From assembly GCF_021440195.1 (NCBI RefSeq), contig NZ_JAJTSZ010000003.1, forward strand, positions 496,001 to 560,000: a stretch of 64,000 nucleotides of DNA, written 5' to 3'. The stretch's first letter is position 1; each line of letters begins with the position of its first letter. The notes below the pieces were generated by a model. The model was not told where the DNA came from. It saw only the letters and a program-made list of their open reading frames with translations, and did not search any database. The DNA comes from Dyadobacter sp. CY356 (GTDB taxonomy: Bacteria; Bacteroidota; Bacteroidia; Cytophagales; Spirosomataceae). The position numbers were made by a program, and so were the translations under genes. Shown in pieces: positions 9,901 through 18,179 of the stretch.

Positions 9901-10016
9901 GTGCCGTCTGTTGCCGAAGTGACCTTACCTGTTATGTTTATCCCCTGCGCGAACGATAGTGTGGTCATGCACGCAAAAATGATCAACAAGTACAGTGATC
10001 GTACATTTGCTTTCAT
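6981..10016 (-). CDS. SusC/RagA family TonB-dependent outer-membrane transporter
   Basis: A 1011-residue TonB-linked importer. Order: signal peptide (ends TLSFAQ, about residue 24); carboxypeptidase-regulatory-like domain (ITGKVTSATDGTALPGASVLIKG, about 26-112); TonB box region EVVIVGYGTQKK; plug domain with GVGTAYGSPNPLYVVDGV and SIYGVRAANGVVLITTKKG (about 120-230); then a long beta-barrel ending in the aromatic terminal strand YPLSATYNFGLNITF. The protein length is normal for SusC. A good Bacteroidetes-type promoter lies 47-79 bp upstream. It heads the operon susC-susD-GH144-GH144, with the regulator gene immediately upstream on the same strand. Its likely substrate, oligosaccharides from beta-1,2-glucan, is inferred from the GH144 neighbours. 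Confidence 0.97.
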   Translation of the reverse strand: MKANVRSLYLLIIFACMTTLSFAQGINITGKVTSATDGTALPGASVLIKGTTTGVPTDLEGNFAISVPSTESILVVSMIGMTPQEIPVGSNSVINIVLQDDARALNEVVIVGYGTQKKLDITGSVVSIKGSEISKQSSINPVSGLQGKVAGVQINNSGKPGEAPQIRIRGVGTAYGSPNPLYVVDGVWFDDISFLNSNDIESMNILKDASSQSIYGVRAANGVVLITTKKGRSGKAVIDYNGYVGVQKVTNQIKMANGNEYSTMINELSAINGGKQLLDPSQYGEGTDWYKQILRDAFITNHQISVSGGSDKATYGLSLGYLKQDGIVDRNNFKRYTARFQNDFQISKNLKVGYTATGAFSKSNDEAGGIFRQLYAAAPVVPVYNADGSYGDPSKLLLGDAVNFNPQVTVDVFNQVTKKTLLTANAYAELSFLKNFTFRTSLGGRYGQDETRTYNPVYAATLAQRNTNSLLTFVRPQARYWIFENTLTYTKEIGKHSFTALLGQSAQHDQSYQLTATARDVPYTSEGDLYLALGNADSRNVTDEGDLATYSSYFGRVNYSFSDRYLINASLRADGSSKFYQGGNGWGYFPSVGAGWVISNEPFLQNQKVFDNLKLRGSWGKIGNASVPSNLSTLTVATGGSLAAIFGGAVNTGASINSIIPPVTYWERGVGTDIGLEASMLKNRLSVELDYYTKKTERAIFDIPVLASIGTSSGSILGNQADFQNKGFEAAISWRDEIGKDLSYSIGINGSVNTNKVLTVSTGANPIYAGGVGLTGGALATRTRVGDPIGSFYGYVVDGIFQNQAEIDGSAQKTAKPGDFKYRDISGSNGTPDGTITGLDRQVIGNPNPKYTYGINTTWNYKWLDLTLDFQGVAKVDIYNANLGWRYGNENFTKDFYDNRWHGEGTSNTYPSANIGGGSNYLPNSFFVQSGSYFRVRNAQLGFTLPTKVTERLKLKKLRVYANAQNALNFFKYKGLSPEVRATDNKPTTAGIDANVYPLSATYNFGLNITF

Positions 10017-10062
10017 TGGTTTTTAGTTAGGTATTAGAACTTTACAAAGATTAAATTGTCTT

Positions 10063-10095
10063 CAAAACTAACAAGTAATCATAGCTATTGTCAAA
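10063..10095 (-). promoter_or_regulatory. Bacteroidetes-type promoter for susC
   Basis: On the minus strand, TTTG (10095-10092), 21-bp spacer, then TAGTTTTG (10070-10063). This matches the established Bacteroidetes consensus TTTG-N(about 19-23)-TAnnTTTG exactly. It would give a 5' leader of about 40 nt before the susC start at 10016. It lies between the regulator stop and susC, so the transporter operon has its own promoter. Confidence 0.65.
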
Positions 10096-10183
10096 AATAC
10101 CACTACATCACAACTACATCAATAAGAATAATGCAATGAAATTTGGTGTTTTAATAAGAAATTATTGGTTTTGTCTATATGAT

Positions 10184-13042
10184 TTATATCTCCATCATAT
10201 ACTCGTTCAGATTAAAATCATTTGACAAATGAAGTTTCTTTCTAAGCCGGTACCTTTTGATTTCTATACCACGGAGAGAAATTCCCAGGACAGGTGCCAT
10301 TTCCTTACTTGAAAGGTTCATACGCAGGCAGGCCGCCAGGCGAAGTTCAGATGGAGAGATTTCCGGACAAGTCTTTTTTAGGCGTTTAAAAAACTCGTCA
10401 TGGATCTCATTGAAATTTTCTTCAAACAAAACCCAGTCATCTTTTCCGGCAACATTTCGTTCGATACTATGCAGTAATTTTTGATAATGAATGTTAGGTA
10501 GCTGCTGACCAAGTTCCTGTTTTACCTGTTGCAGCTCGTCCCGGATTTCCTGTAATATTTCATTTTTGCGAACAACATTTATCGCGACATTACTTAATTG
10601 CTGACTTTTATTTTTAATCTCGCTTTGAAGATTTTCATTCCTGATCTCGATGATTCTTCTTTCATTGACCAACGTCTGTTGTCGCAGTTTTTCTTCCTGC
10701 TCTTCTAAAAGTTTTTTACGGTGGGAGATTAATCTTTTTTCCTGATAGAAAATAATTCCGGTTAAGGTGGCGGCGGCTAACAATACGAATAAAAGTTTCG
10801 CCCAGACGGTTTCGTACCAAAAGGGATTTACAGAAAACCGGTATATGGTAACTTGTTCATTCAGATTGCTTTTCACCTCGAAGGTATATTCCCTGGATTC
10901 AAGGTTGGTATATTCAACATAACTCTGTTCCGTCCATTCTGACCATTGTTCCGAAAGTCCTTTCAAACGATATTTGTATTGAATATTTTGTCCAAAAACA
11001 GGTAATGCGTACATGATACGGATAGACCGGACTTTTTTTGGCAAAATGGTATTACTTTTTGTTTCAAACATTTCTGCCAGGTTCCTTAAATTCATTACCC
11101 TGCGAATTACGGGCGTCATAGCAGCGGTCATGGGTTTTTCCGCTATCGTTCTGTCATACAACGCATATCCGTTGTCCAGTCCGAAGAAATAATATTGAGC
11201 GGATAATGGAATAATGGTTTCATTATTCCTTAAAAGTGATAGATCCAGAGAGCGGGTATCGTTATTATTTATTAAAAATATTTTGTTTAAATAAACCTTA
11301 AACCAGTCCCCTTGAATCCCGGTCCGTATTTTAAAGGCATCACCGTCATTGTTTTTTAAATTCAGGTAAGGCATTAATTTATTTTCATCATTTGGTTGAA
11401 AAAAACCATTTCCAGAATGAACAAGGATATTAGGTTGCCAGGGCGTTATTTCAATGGCGAACTCGCTGGGAATGTCAATCGGGGATTTGTATTCCTGCCA
11501 GGTTTTTGCCGAATCCATATTTTCGTTCAAAACAGTCCTGAATAATCCTTTGTAAGCATGAGCAAGCCAGAGCGAGCCATCTTTTGTCCTGACAATCTGT
11601 TTGATCGGAATAGGCGGAATTCCTTTTACTGCAAAAGCATAAACCCAGTATCCCTTGTTATCTTTCCGGTAAGCATGAAGTCCGGTATAAGATCCCTGTA
11701 ATAAAAGTTTTTCTTTTTTGGTCTGCACCGGAAGGAAAACCCAGCCACCTGTTACGGATGAAATTCTTTTAATACCATTTTCCTCAATCCGGAAAGTAGC
11801 ATCATTATGTCCGCACAAAAGCTGGTCATCAACAACTCTTAAATTCCAGGTTTGTCCTTCAAGCCCGGGAATTGCACGAAATGGTTCTGCGGACGGCCAT
11901 TTTTTTACAAAAACACCATTATTTGACCCGACGTAAAGTTTGTCCTTCCAAATGGCGGCGGCGTAAGTAGAACCAAGCGGATTATCAATGGTTTGATAGG
12001 AAATGATGGGCGACGACAGTTTTATCAGGTCAATTCCCTGGTCCATTCCCAGCCAGAGATGCTTTCTGCTATCTTCACCAAGCGACAGAACGGTATTATT
12101 CTGCAAGCCATTTTCTTTTTTAAAATGATATTTCAAATTGCCGTTTTTATCCAGAATATAAAGTCCTTTCAATATGGTTCCCAGGGCGAGGCTGCTGTCG
12201 GAGCTCAGTATCAGTGCTTTATTGATGATGTTCTTTTTTAATTCTTCACTGACAGGGATTTTCCACTCCGTCAATTTTTCAAAATCATAGAGGAACAGAC
12301 CGTGTTTTGTGGTAGTGATCAGTAGGCGGTTGTCTGAAAAGGGAAGAATGTCAGAGACAACGGCATTAGCAAGGGCTGAAGAGCCGGGAAGCGGTAAAAA
12401 TTTGTTATTCTTTAATTCATACAAACCTTTTGTCAGCATATGAAAAAATAGCCGGTTCCGCACATTTCGTATGAACATGAAATTCCCGGACGATTTCAAC
12501 TCGGTTATCTTCCTTCCATCATATTTATAAACTCTTGCAAACGACTGAAAATAAATGGCATCCGTTGTTTTTGTGATATGCCATATTTCTTCTGTTTTCA
12601 GGCTTTTAAAGTTTGTACTCTGACTTAGTGAGTGATAGATCAGCTGTCCTTTTCCGGTTTTTTGCCAATAACCAAATTCTGAAAATCCTCCGACGTAAAC
12701 CCGCGAATCACCGTTTACCGTTGTATCACACAATACAGTACGAATAATTTGCCTGTTAGGAAGTGGATATAATTTCCAGACCGCTCCGTCATATTCCAGC
12801 AAACCATCCGAATTAGCGGCATATATAATGTTGTCTTTGCTCTGCGAAATTTCCCAGTTCTGGTTGTGTGCCTTATAAATTGTGTTGGGATAATTGATGA
12901 GCTGAGGCGTTTCCTGAGCTGATGCCAGAAACGGAATTATAAGGAAGATAAGTAAAGCGTATCCTTCAAAAAATTTGTTTTTACCTGATTGGGTAAAAAT
13001 CAAGTTGTTGAAAAAACACTTTTTTATCATTAAAAAGATCAT
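10184..13042 (-). CDS. membrane-spanning one-component regulator: propeller sensor, Y_Y_Y domain, LuxR-type HTH
   Basis: A 952-residue regulator that joins a periplasmic sensor directly to a cytoplasmic DNA-binding domain without histidine kinase or receiver. Signal sequence to about residue 43 (LIFLIIPFLASAQ); beta-propeller-type sensor repeats to about 690 (for example HLWLGMDQGIDLIKL, SLWLAHAYKGLF); Y_Y_Y domain (YKYRLKGLSEQWSEW, YTNLESREYTFEVKS); one transmembrane helix (LLFVLLAAATLTGIIFY, about 760-780); a long coiled coil rich in Glu, Gln and Lys; C-terminal LuxR-like HTH (SPSELRLAACLRMNLSSKEM and GISLRGIEIKRYRLRKKL). These triple-tyrosine proteins commonly adjoin SusCD pairs. It presumably senses the glycan fragment and controls the downstream operon. 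A second ATG four codons in is an equally good start. Confidence 0.88.
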   Translation of the reverse strand: MIFLMIKKCFFNNLIFTQSGKNKFFEGYALLIFLIIPFLASAQETPQLINYPNTIYKAHNQNWEISQSKDNIIYAANSDGLLEYDGAVWKLYPLPNRQIIRTVLCDTTVNGDSRVYVGGFSEFGYWQKTGKGQLIYHSLSQSTNFKSLKTEEIWHITKTTDAIYFQSFARVYKYDGRKITELKSSGNFMFIRNVRNRLFFHMLTKGLYELKNNKFLPLPGSSALANAVVSDILPFSDNRLLITTTKHGLFLYDFEKLTEWKIPVSEELKKNIINKALILSSDSSLALGTILKGLYILDKNGNLKYHFKKENGLQNNTVLSLGEDSRKHLWLGMDQGIDLIKLSSPIISYQTIDNPLGSTYAAAIWKDKLYVGSNNGVFVKKWPSAEPFRAIPGLEGQTWNLRVVDDQLLCGHNDATFRIEENGIKRISSVTGGWVFLPVQTKKEKLLLQGSYTGLHAYRKDNKGYWVYAFAVKGIPPIPIKQIVRTKDGSLWLAHAYKGLFRTVLNENMDSAKTWQEYKSPIDIPSEFAIEITPWQPNILVHSGNGFFQPNDENKLMPYLNLKNNDGDAFKIRTGIQGDWFKVYLNKIFLINNNDTRSLDLSLLRNNETIIPLSAQYYFFGLDNGYALYDRTIAEKPMTAAMTPVIRRVMNLRNLAEMFETKSNTILPKKVRSIRIMYALPVFGQNIQYKYRLKGLSEQWSEWTEQSYVEYTNLESREYTFEVKSNLNEQVTIYRFSVNPFWYETVWAKLLFVLLAAATLTGIIFYQEKRLISHRKKLLEEQEEKLRQQTLVNERRIIEIRNENLQSEIKNKSQQLSNVAINVVRKNEILQEIRDELQQVKQELGQQLPNIHYQKLLHSIERNVAGKDDWVLFEENFNEIHDEFFKRLKKTCPEISPSELRLAACLRMNLSSKEMAPVLGISLRGIEIKRYRLRKKLHLSNDFNLNEYMMEI

Positions 13043-13118
13043 TTTAATTTGTTTTTAATCTCATTTTGCCTGTTTATTATGAAATGTTCATATTCTAGTT
13101 TTAGACAGACCAACGTAG

Positions 13119-14501
13119 ATGGAAATAAAAAAAGTACTTTGTTTGATATTACTGACATCATCGACTGCTATGTCGCAGGTGAAACAAACCGACGACAATA
13201 ACAGAAGCGATATACGCTATAATTTGAATCCCTCTGGTTCTCACTACGTTAAATTTACTTTTATCAATCAGGCCTGGTTCAGGCTTAATGATAATAATCC
13301 CGGAACGACTGTCCTAACCGATCCTGCCTCCCGTACTTTTGATATCGGTTTGCGCAGGACCCGTATGCAATTATTCGGCCAGATCACCGACCGCATATTT
13401 TTCTATACGCAGTTTGGGTTGAACAATTTTAACAAGACAAATGGTTTCCCCGGATACAATACCGCCGGAACGCCGAGCAACCGCAAAGTTGGAGCTTTTT
13501 TTCATGATGCACTGGGGGAATATGAAGTACAGCGAAAAGGAAATAATTTCATTCGTTTCGGGGGTGGTTTAACGATTGTAAATGGACTTTCCCGTTTCTC
13601 ACAACCCAGTATTTCAACGATCATGACGCTGGATGTCCCCATATTTGCGCAGGTCACGGTGGATCAGACAGACCAGTTTGCCCGGAAACTGGCCGTTTAT
13701 AGTCGCGGACAAATTGGCAAGATTAATTATCGTATCAGTGTAGCAGACCCGTTTCCGATCGAAACAAACGGAGTCGTTCCGCCAGCTTTAAATACCAATT
13801 CAGTTTTTGCCCAGAAAAAACATAAAAAGCAATTTGACGGATTGTTGATCTATAATATTGTCGATACCGAAGATAATACGACACCGGGATATATGACGGG
13901 TACTTATCTTGGTAAACGTAAAATCTGGAACATAGAAGCAGGTTTTATTGCTCAAAAAAATGCGACATGGAGAAAGGAAGCTGTTGATACTTTATATAGC
14001 AGTATGAATCTCTGGTCTGTGGCGTCTTATCTGGATTTACCCATCAATAAAGATAAAGGAACCGCTGTTTCTGCCTATCTGGGATATTTCCATACGGATT
14101 ACGGAAAAGGTTATTTGCGGTATAATGGAAGTATGAATCCTGCAACAGGTACGACTTTGCCGATTACAGGTGTGAGCGGAACGCAGGGAAATGCCTACCC
14201 GATGTTTGGAACAGGAGATGTAATTTATACACAGGCCGGTTATAAACTAAAAGATGGCTTCCTGGGGAACCTGGGTACGCTGATGCCGTATGCATCCTTG
14301 CAATATTCAAATTATGACCGGTTATGGGATCCGGTGATCCTTTACAATTTAGGAGTTAACTGGCTTATGAAAGGACATAATGGCAAGCTTACGCTTAATT
14401 ATGAAAATCGCCCGGTATATAAAAACAGTACAATTTCGAATGAACTTGAAAAAGATGTAAGGAAAGGTTCCTGGGTTCTGCAATACCAGGTTTCTATCTG
14501 A
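13119..14501 (+). CDS. putative outer-membrane porin (phosphate-selective porin O/P-like)
   Basis: A 460-residue exported beta-barrel candidate. The signal peptide ends near residue 19 (STAMSQ). The body alternates polar and aromatic strands, begins with YVKFTFINQAWFR, carries RTFDIGLRRTRMQLFGQI and FFYTQFGLNNF, which are usual in Bacteroidota porin-like proteins, and ends in strands such as LTLNYENRPVY and SWVLQYQVSI with a hydrophobic terminal residue. It is divergent from the regulator gene with only 76 bp between the starts, so a shared control region is possible. Downstream it meets mdh convergently across a 12-bp-stem hairpin. Substrate unknown; the porin O/P resemblance is by eye and moderate. 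Confidence 0.7.
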   Translation: MEIKKVLCLILLTSSTAMSQVKQTDDNNRSDIRYNLNPSGSHYVKFTFINQAWFRLNDNNPGTTVLTDPASRTFDIGLRRTRMQLFGQITDRIFFYTQFGLNNFNKTNGFPGYNTAGTPSNRKVGAFFHDALGEYEVQRKGNNFIRFGGGLTIVNGLSRFSQPSISTIMTLDVPIFAQVTVDQTDQFARKLAVYSRGQIGKINYRISVADPFPIETNGVVPPALNTNSVFAQKKHKKQFDGLLIYNIVDTEDNTTPGYMTGTYLGKRKIWNIEAGFIAQKNATWRKEAVDTLYSSMNLWSVASYLDLPINKDKGTAVSAYLGYFHTDYGKGYLRYNGSMNPATGTTLPITGVSGTQGNAYPMFGTGDVIYTQAGYKLKDGFLGNLGTLMPYASLQYSNYDRLWDPVILYNLGVNWLMKGHNGKLTLNYENRPVYKNSTISNELEKDVRKGSWVLQYQVSI

Positions 14502-14521
14502 TCGATAATTTTAGTGTATAG

Positions 14522-14559
14522 TTAAAGAAGTCAACCTTTTATGAGGCTGACTTCTTTAA
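14522..14559. terminator. bidirectional terminator between porin and mdh
   Basis: Perfect 12-bp inverted repeat (14522-14533 and 14548-14559) with a 14-nt loop, lying between the convergent stops at 14501 and 14566. A/T-rich tails occur on both sides (TTTAATTTATTTT on plus). Confidence 0.8.
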
Positions 14560-14565
14560 TTTATT

Positions 14566-15492
14566 TTAGAAAGTAAGCGCGCCATTCATTGCCCTTACTG
14601 CTTCCGCAGATTTCTCATAAGCTGCTTTTTCTGCATCACTCAGTCGAAGATTGATGATTTTCTCCCAGCCATTACGGCCCAGAACTACCGGCACACCCAT
14701 ACAAATGTCTTTTTGTCCATATTCACCATTCAGGTAAACACCGCATGGAACAATACGTTTCTGGTTGCGGACAATGCTTTCAACCATCATCGCAGCCGCA
14801 GCACCCGGCGCATACCAGGCCGAAGTTCCGATCAGTTTTGTAAGTGTTGCACCGCCAACCATGGTGTCAGCTGCAATTTGTTCCAGTTTTTCAGCGGAAA
14901 GGAAACGGCTGACAGGAATACCATTGTAAGTGGCCAGACGTGTCAAAGGGATCATCGTTGTATCACCATGACCACCAATTACCATAGCATGAATATCGCT
15001 TGGCGAAACATCCATGGCAAGCGCAAGATAAGTTTTGAAACGGGCGCTATCCAGAGCTCCACCCATACCGATCAGACGTTTTTTAGGAATGCCGGATTCT
15101 TTCAGAGCCAGGTAAGTCATGGTATCCATTGGGTTGGAAACCACGATGATAATAGCTTTCGGTGAATATTTTAATATATTTTCAGTAACAGATTTTACGA
15201 TGCCTGCGTTGATACCGATCAGCTCTTCACGGGTCATACCAGGTTTACGCGGAATGCCGGAAGTGATCACAACAACATCTGAACCTTTTGTTTTTTCATA
15301 ATCATTTGTTGAACCGACTGGCTTTGTATTAAACCCAAGCAACGCAGCGGTTTGATACATATCCAACGATTTTCCTTCACTCACACCTTCTTTTATATCC
15401 AACAGCACTAACTCTTCCGCCAATTCGCGACGAATAATATTGTCAGCTGTGGTTGCACCCACAGCACCTGCGCCTACGACTGTAATCTTCAT
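14566..15492 (-). CDS. mdh: malate dehydrogenase (LDH-like type)
   Basis: NAD-dependent oxidation of malate to oxaloacetate in the TCA cycle; cytoplasmic. The 308-residue chain starts with the Rossmann motif VVGAGAVGATTADNI. The substrate-loop segment SGIPRKPGMTREEL has Arg82, the residue that marks malate rather than lactate dehydrogenase (which has Gln there), and Arg88. The catalytic set Asp148-Arg151-His175 is present in ALDSARF and IGGHGDTTM. Length and motifs match the LDH-like MDH group of Bacteroidetes and Chlorobi. It stands alone between a convergent porin gene and a divergent DUF1232 gene. Confidence 0.96.
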   Translation of the reverse strand: MKITVVGAGAVGATTADNIIRRELAEELVLLDIKEGVSEGKSLDMYQTAALLGFNTKPVGSTNDYEKTKGSDVVVITSGIPRKPGMTREELIGINAGIVKSVTENILKYSPKAIIIVVSNPMDTMTYLALKESGIPKKRLIGMGGALDSARFKTYLALAMDVSPSDIHAMVIGGHGDTTMIPLTRLATYNGIPVSRFLSAEKLEQIAADTMVGGATLTKLIGTSAWYAPGAAAAMMVESIVRNQKRIVPCGVYLNGEYGQKDICMGVPVVLGRNGWEKIINLRLSDAEKAAYEKSAEAVRAMNGALTF

Positions 15493-15684
15493 AAAAAAAT
15501 ATAGTTAATTGTATAAAAATTAATGTTTTGAAATATATCCTAAAAATAGGCTACTTAATTTGTTAAAACCACAAGCTGATTTAAATTTTGTAAGAAAAGT
15601 AGTTCGGCGTGATCCGAAATGCAATTTTTTACGTAATTAGATAGTTATATTGGCATCATAAACCACTTTTTCTTTATTTAAGAA

Positions 15685-16116
15685 ATGAATGACGAATCGT
15701 TGATTGCAAAAATATTACGTTCTGTATTTTTCAAAAAGGCTGCCGGAAAGGCAGGAAGATACGCAAGTAATACCAGCCGTCTGGTTGAACTGGCGGGCCA
15801 GGTAATCGGGAAGTTAAAGCATGTAGGTTTTAAAGGGAATCTGTCGGAGTTTCAGGGCAGCGTTCAGTTACTGGTACGGATGGTGAAAGCATACTCTAAT
15901 GGAACTTACCGGAATCTACCATGGAAAAGTCTGGTATCTATTGTTGCAGTATTGATTTATTTTGTATCACCAATTGATCTGATACCTGATTTTCTGCCTG
16001 TTATAGGTATTACAGATGACATTGCGCTGGTACTTTGGCTGATCCGGACATTAGGCGATGATATCAATAAATTTAGTGAATGGGAAAAGAATGAAAAAAC
16101 AATTAATATAGGATAA
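15685..16116 (+). CDS. DUF1232 (YkvA-type) small membrane-associated protein
   Basis: A 143-residue protein whose C-terminal half carries the DUF1232 signature SIVAVLIYFVSPIDLIPDFL followed by PVIGITDDIALVLWLI (about residues 90-125). The N-terminal half is basic and probably helical. The hydrophobic C-terminal stretch predicts membrane association. The family is widespread but its molecular role is not established. It is followed 68 bp later by tatA on the same strand; no functional link is implied by the sequence. Confidence 0.85.
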   Translation: MNDESLIAKILRSVFFKKAAGKAGRYASNTSRLVELAGQVIGKLKHVGFKGNLSEFQGSVQLLVRMVKAYSNGTYRNLPWKSLVSIVAVLIYFVSPIDLIPDFLPVIGITDDIALVLWLIRTLGDDINKFSEWEKNEKTINIG

Positions 16117-16184
16117 AGTGTCCGAAGTTTTAGTTCTTTTCAAAATAATAAGTATTTTTGTAAACATATAATCAAAGAATAGAT

Positions 16185-16394
16185 ATGGAATCAGTAACTG
16201 TTTTAGGTGGAATAATGGGATTGGGTGGACAAGAGATCTTTTTGGTAGCTTTGTTCGTTTTGCTTTTCTTTGGTGCAAAAAAAATTCCTGAACTAATGCG
16301 TGGTTTGGGCCAGGGTATTAATGAGTTCAAAAACGCTACCAAAGACGTAAAAGAGAATATCGAAAAAAGCATGGAAGACACTACAACAAAGTAG
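16185..16394 (+). CDS. tatA: Sec-independent protein translocase subunit TatA/TatE
   Basis: Twin-arginine translocase pore-forming subunit of 69 residues. A short periplasmic N-terminus is followed by one transmembrane helix ([20 protein letters not shown]), the conserved FGxKKIPEL hinge and an amphipathic helix ([17 protein letters not shown]), then a charged tail. This is the complete family architecture. Clients visible in this window are the two Gfo/Idh/MocA oxidoreductases near 40-42 kb with RRxF-type leaders. tatC is not in the window. A terminator follows at 16420-16457. Confidence 0.93.
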   Translation: MESVTVLGGIMGLGGQEIFLVALFVLLFFGAKKIPELMRGLGQGINEFKNATKDVKENIEKSMEDTTTK

Positions 16395-16419
16395 TCTTGC
16401 CATTGTATTGTGTACATAA

Positions 16420-16457
16420 CAGAGCCGTTTAGTAAAAACTTAATGGCTCTGATTTTT
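16420..16457 (+). terminator. Rho-independent terminator after tatA
   Basis: Seven-bp stem CAGAGCC / GGCTCTG (16420-16426, 16445-16451) followed by ATTTTTT. It lies 26 bp after the tatA stop and just before gatA. Confidence 0.75.
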
Positions 16458-16485
16458 TATTTGTTACCCGCCAAAAATTATTACG

Positions 16486-17931
16486 TTGAAAGAGTACCAG
16501 ACGCTGACCGAGATACAAAATGATTTGCGTGAAGGAGGTTTAACCTGCGTGCAGTTAGTAAATCATTATTTGGAACGGATTGAGTCCAATACCCATTTAA
16601 ATGCCTTCGTTGAAGTTTATTCAGAAGAAGCGCTCAGCTTTGCATCTGAAATTGATATAAAAATCCGGAACGGAACTGCCGGAAAACTTGCAGGACTTGT
16701 TGTTGGGTTAAAAGATGTTCTTTCTCACAAAGGACATGGTGTACAAGCCGGAAGCCGTATTTTAGATTCATACATAGCTCCTTACAATGCTACTGCCGTG
16801 CAACGTCTTCTGGATGAAGATGCAATTGTGATCGGTCGTCAGAACTGTGATGAATTTGCTATGGGATCATCCAATGAAAGCTCATCCTTTGGTCCTGTTT
16901 TAAATGCTGCGGATAATTCCAAAGTGCCAGGTGGCTCTTCCGGAGGTTCTGCGGTTGCGGTACAGGCCGGACTATGTCATGCTTCGCTGGGGAGCGATAC
17001 GGGCGGGTCTGTACGTCAGCCTGCTGCTTTTTGTGGTGTTGTGGGTGTCAAACCGTCATATGGACGCGTATCCAGATATGGGCTTATTGCCTATGCTTCT
17101 TCATTCGATTGCATCGGCCCAATTACGAAAAGTATCGAAGATGCTGCTTTGATTTTGGAGATTATGGCAGGCGGGGATGATTTTGACAGTACCGTTTCCT
17201 CAAAAGAAGTGCCGTCCTATTCCCAAAATCTGGATTGGTATGGCAAAGCCCGAATTGGTTATATTCGCGATACAATTGAAAATGAATCTATTGCACCGGA
17301 AATCCGTGAGCAAACACTGGAAATGCTAAACCGTTTGCGCTCGTTAGGTCACGAAGTGACGCCTGTGGAAATGCCTTTGCTGGATTATTTGTTGCCAACT
17401 TATTATATCCTTACAACTGCCGAAGCAAGTTCCAATTTATCAAGATTTGATGGCGTTCGTTATGGGCACAGAACTGCTGTCACCGGCGATTTGGAGGCAC
17501 TTTACAAAAACACGCGGACCGAAGGTTTTGGGGAAGAAGTGAGGAGAAGAATACTGTTAGGGACTTTTGTTTTGAGTGCAAATTATTATGACGCATACTA
17601 TACCAAGGCGCAACGCGTTAGAAGATTGGTGCGGGAAGAAACCGAACGTTTTTTTGGGCAGTTTGATTTTTTAATTTCACCTGTTACGCCAACAACAGCG
17701 TTTACGATCGGAGAGAAAACAGAAGATCCTTTGCAGATGTATCTTGCTGATATATTTACAGTTCAGGCCAATGTCGTAGGAAATCCTGCTGTTTCTATTC
17801 CCAATGGCGTCGATAAAGATGGTATGCCGATCGGTATTCAGATCATGGCTCCGTTTTTTGAAGAGCAAAAGATGCTTTCATTTGCAAATCATCTTTCATT
17901 AATTTTAAAAGAAAACATTTTAGAGGCGTAA
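16486..17931 (+). CDS. gatA: Asp-tRNA(Asn)/Glu-tRNA(Gln) amidotransferase subunit A
   Basis: Glutaminase/amidase subunit of the GatCAB complex that converts misacylated Glu-tRNA(Gln) or Asp-tRNA(Asn). The 481-residue protein has the amidase-signature catalytic triad with exact family spacing: Lys76 (VVGLKDVLS), cis-Ser151 (PGGSSGGSAVAV) and nucleophile Ser175 (GSDTGGSVRQPAAF), matching the 75- and 24-residue intervals of known GatA proteins. The start is TTG at 16486 (MKEYQTLTEI); the upstream ATG at 16443 is out of frame and the protein begins at the normal family position. gatB and gatC are not adjacent, as is common in Bacteroidetes. Confidence 0.95.
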   Translation: MKEYQTLTEIQNDLREGGLTCVQLVNHYLERIESNTHLNAFVEVYSEEALSFASEIDIKIRNGTAGKLAGLVVGLKDVLSHKGHGVQAGSRILDSYIAPYNATAVQRLLDEDAIVIGRQNCDEFAMGSSNESSSFGPVLNAADNSKVPGGSSGGSAVAVQAGLCHASLGSDTGGSVRQPAAFCGVVGVKPSYGRVSRYGLIAYASSFDCIGPITKSIEDAALILEIMAGGDDFDSTVSSKEVPSYSQNLDWYGKARIGYIRDTIENESIAPEIREQTLEMLNRLRSLGHEVTPVEMPLLDYLLPTYYILTTAEASSNLSRFDGVRYGHRTAVTGDLEALYKNTRTEGFGEEVRRRILLGTFVLSANYYDAYYTKAQRVRRLVREETERFFGQFDFLISPVTPTTAFTIGEKTEDPLQMYLADIFTVQANVVGNPAVSIPNGVDKDGMPIGIQIMAPFFEEQKMLSFANHLSLILKENILEA

Positions 17932-18179
17932 TTTACCGGCGGAATACTAACTTTGTTCCGGACTCTACAAGAAGACCAAAAATAACTAAAACCAAATTGA
18001 TGTTATTTCACACCAATGTTAGTGTAAAATAATTGTGCCAGTAGTAGATAATTTTTTGAAATTGATAGTCATCGCTACAAAAAATTATAATTAGTATGTC
18101 ATTTTTCTATAAAGTATTCATCATCAGACATTGACTATTTGATAACAGGAATTGACTAACCCATCAAAAAGCATAATTA

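Noticed and set aside
10184..13042. Hybrid two-component sensor (HTCS) reading of the Y_Y_Y regulator
   Set aside because: No histidine kinase, ATPase or receiver domain is present between the membrane helix and the HTH, only a coiled coil.
14713..15165. 150-codon plus-strand open frame antisense to mdh
   Set aside because: mdh on the other strand has a complete catalytic set over the same region.
17948..17955. TAACTTTG, a perfect TAnnTTTG box after gatA
   Set aside because: No TTTG/TTG box at the right distance upstream and it is 225 bp before the transglycosylase start; too weak to call a promoter.
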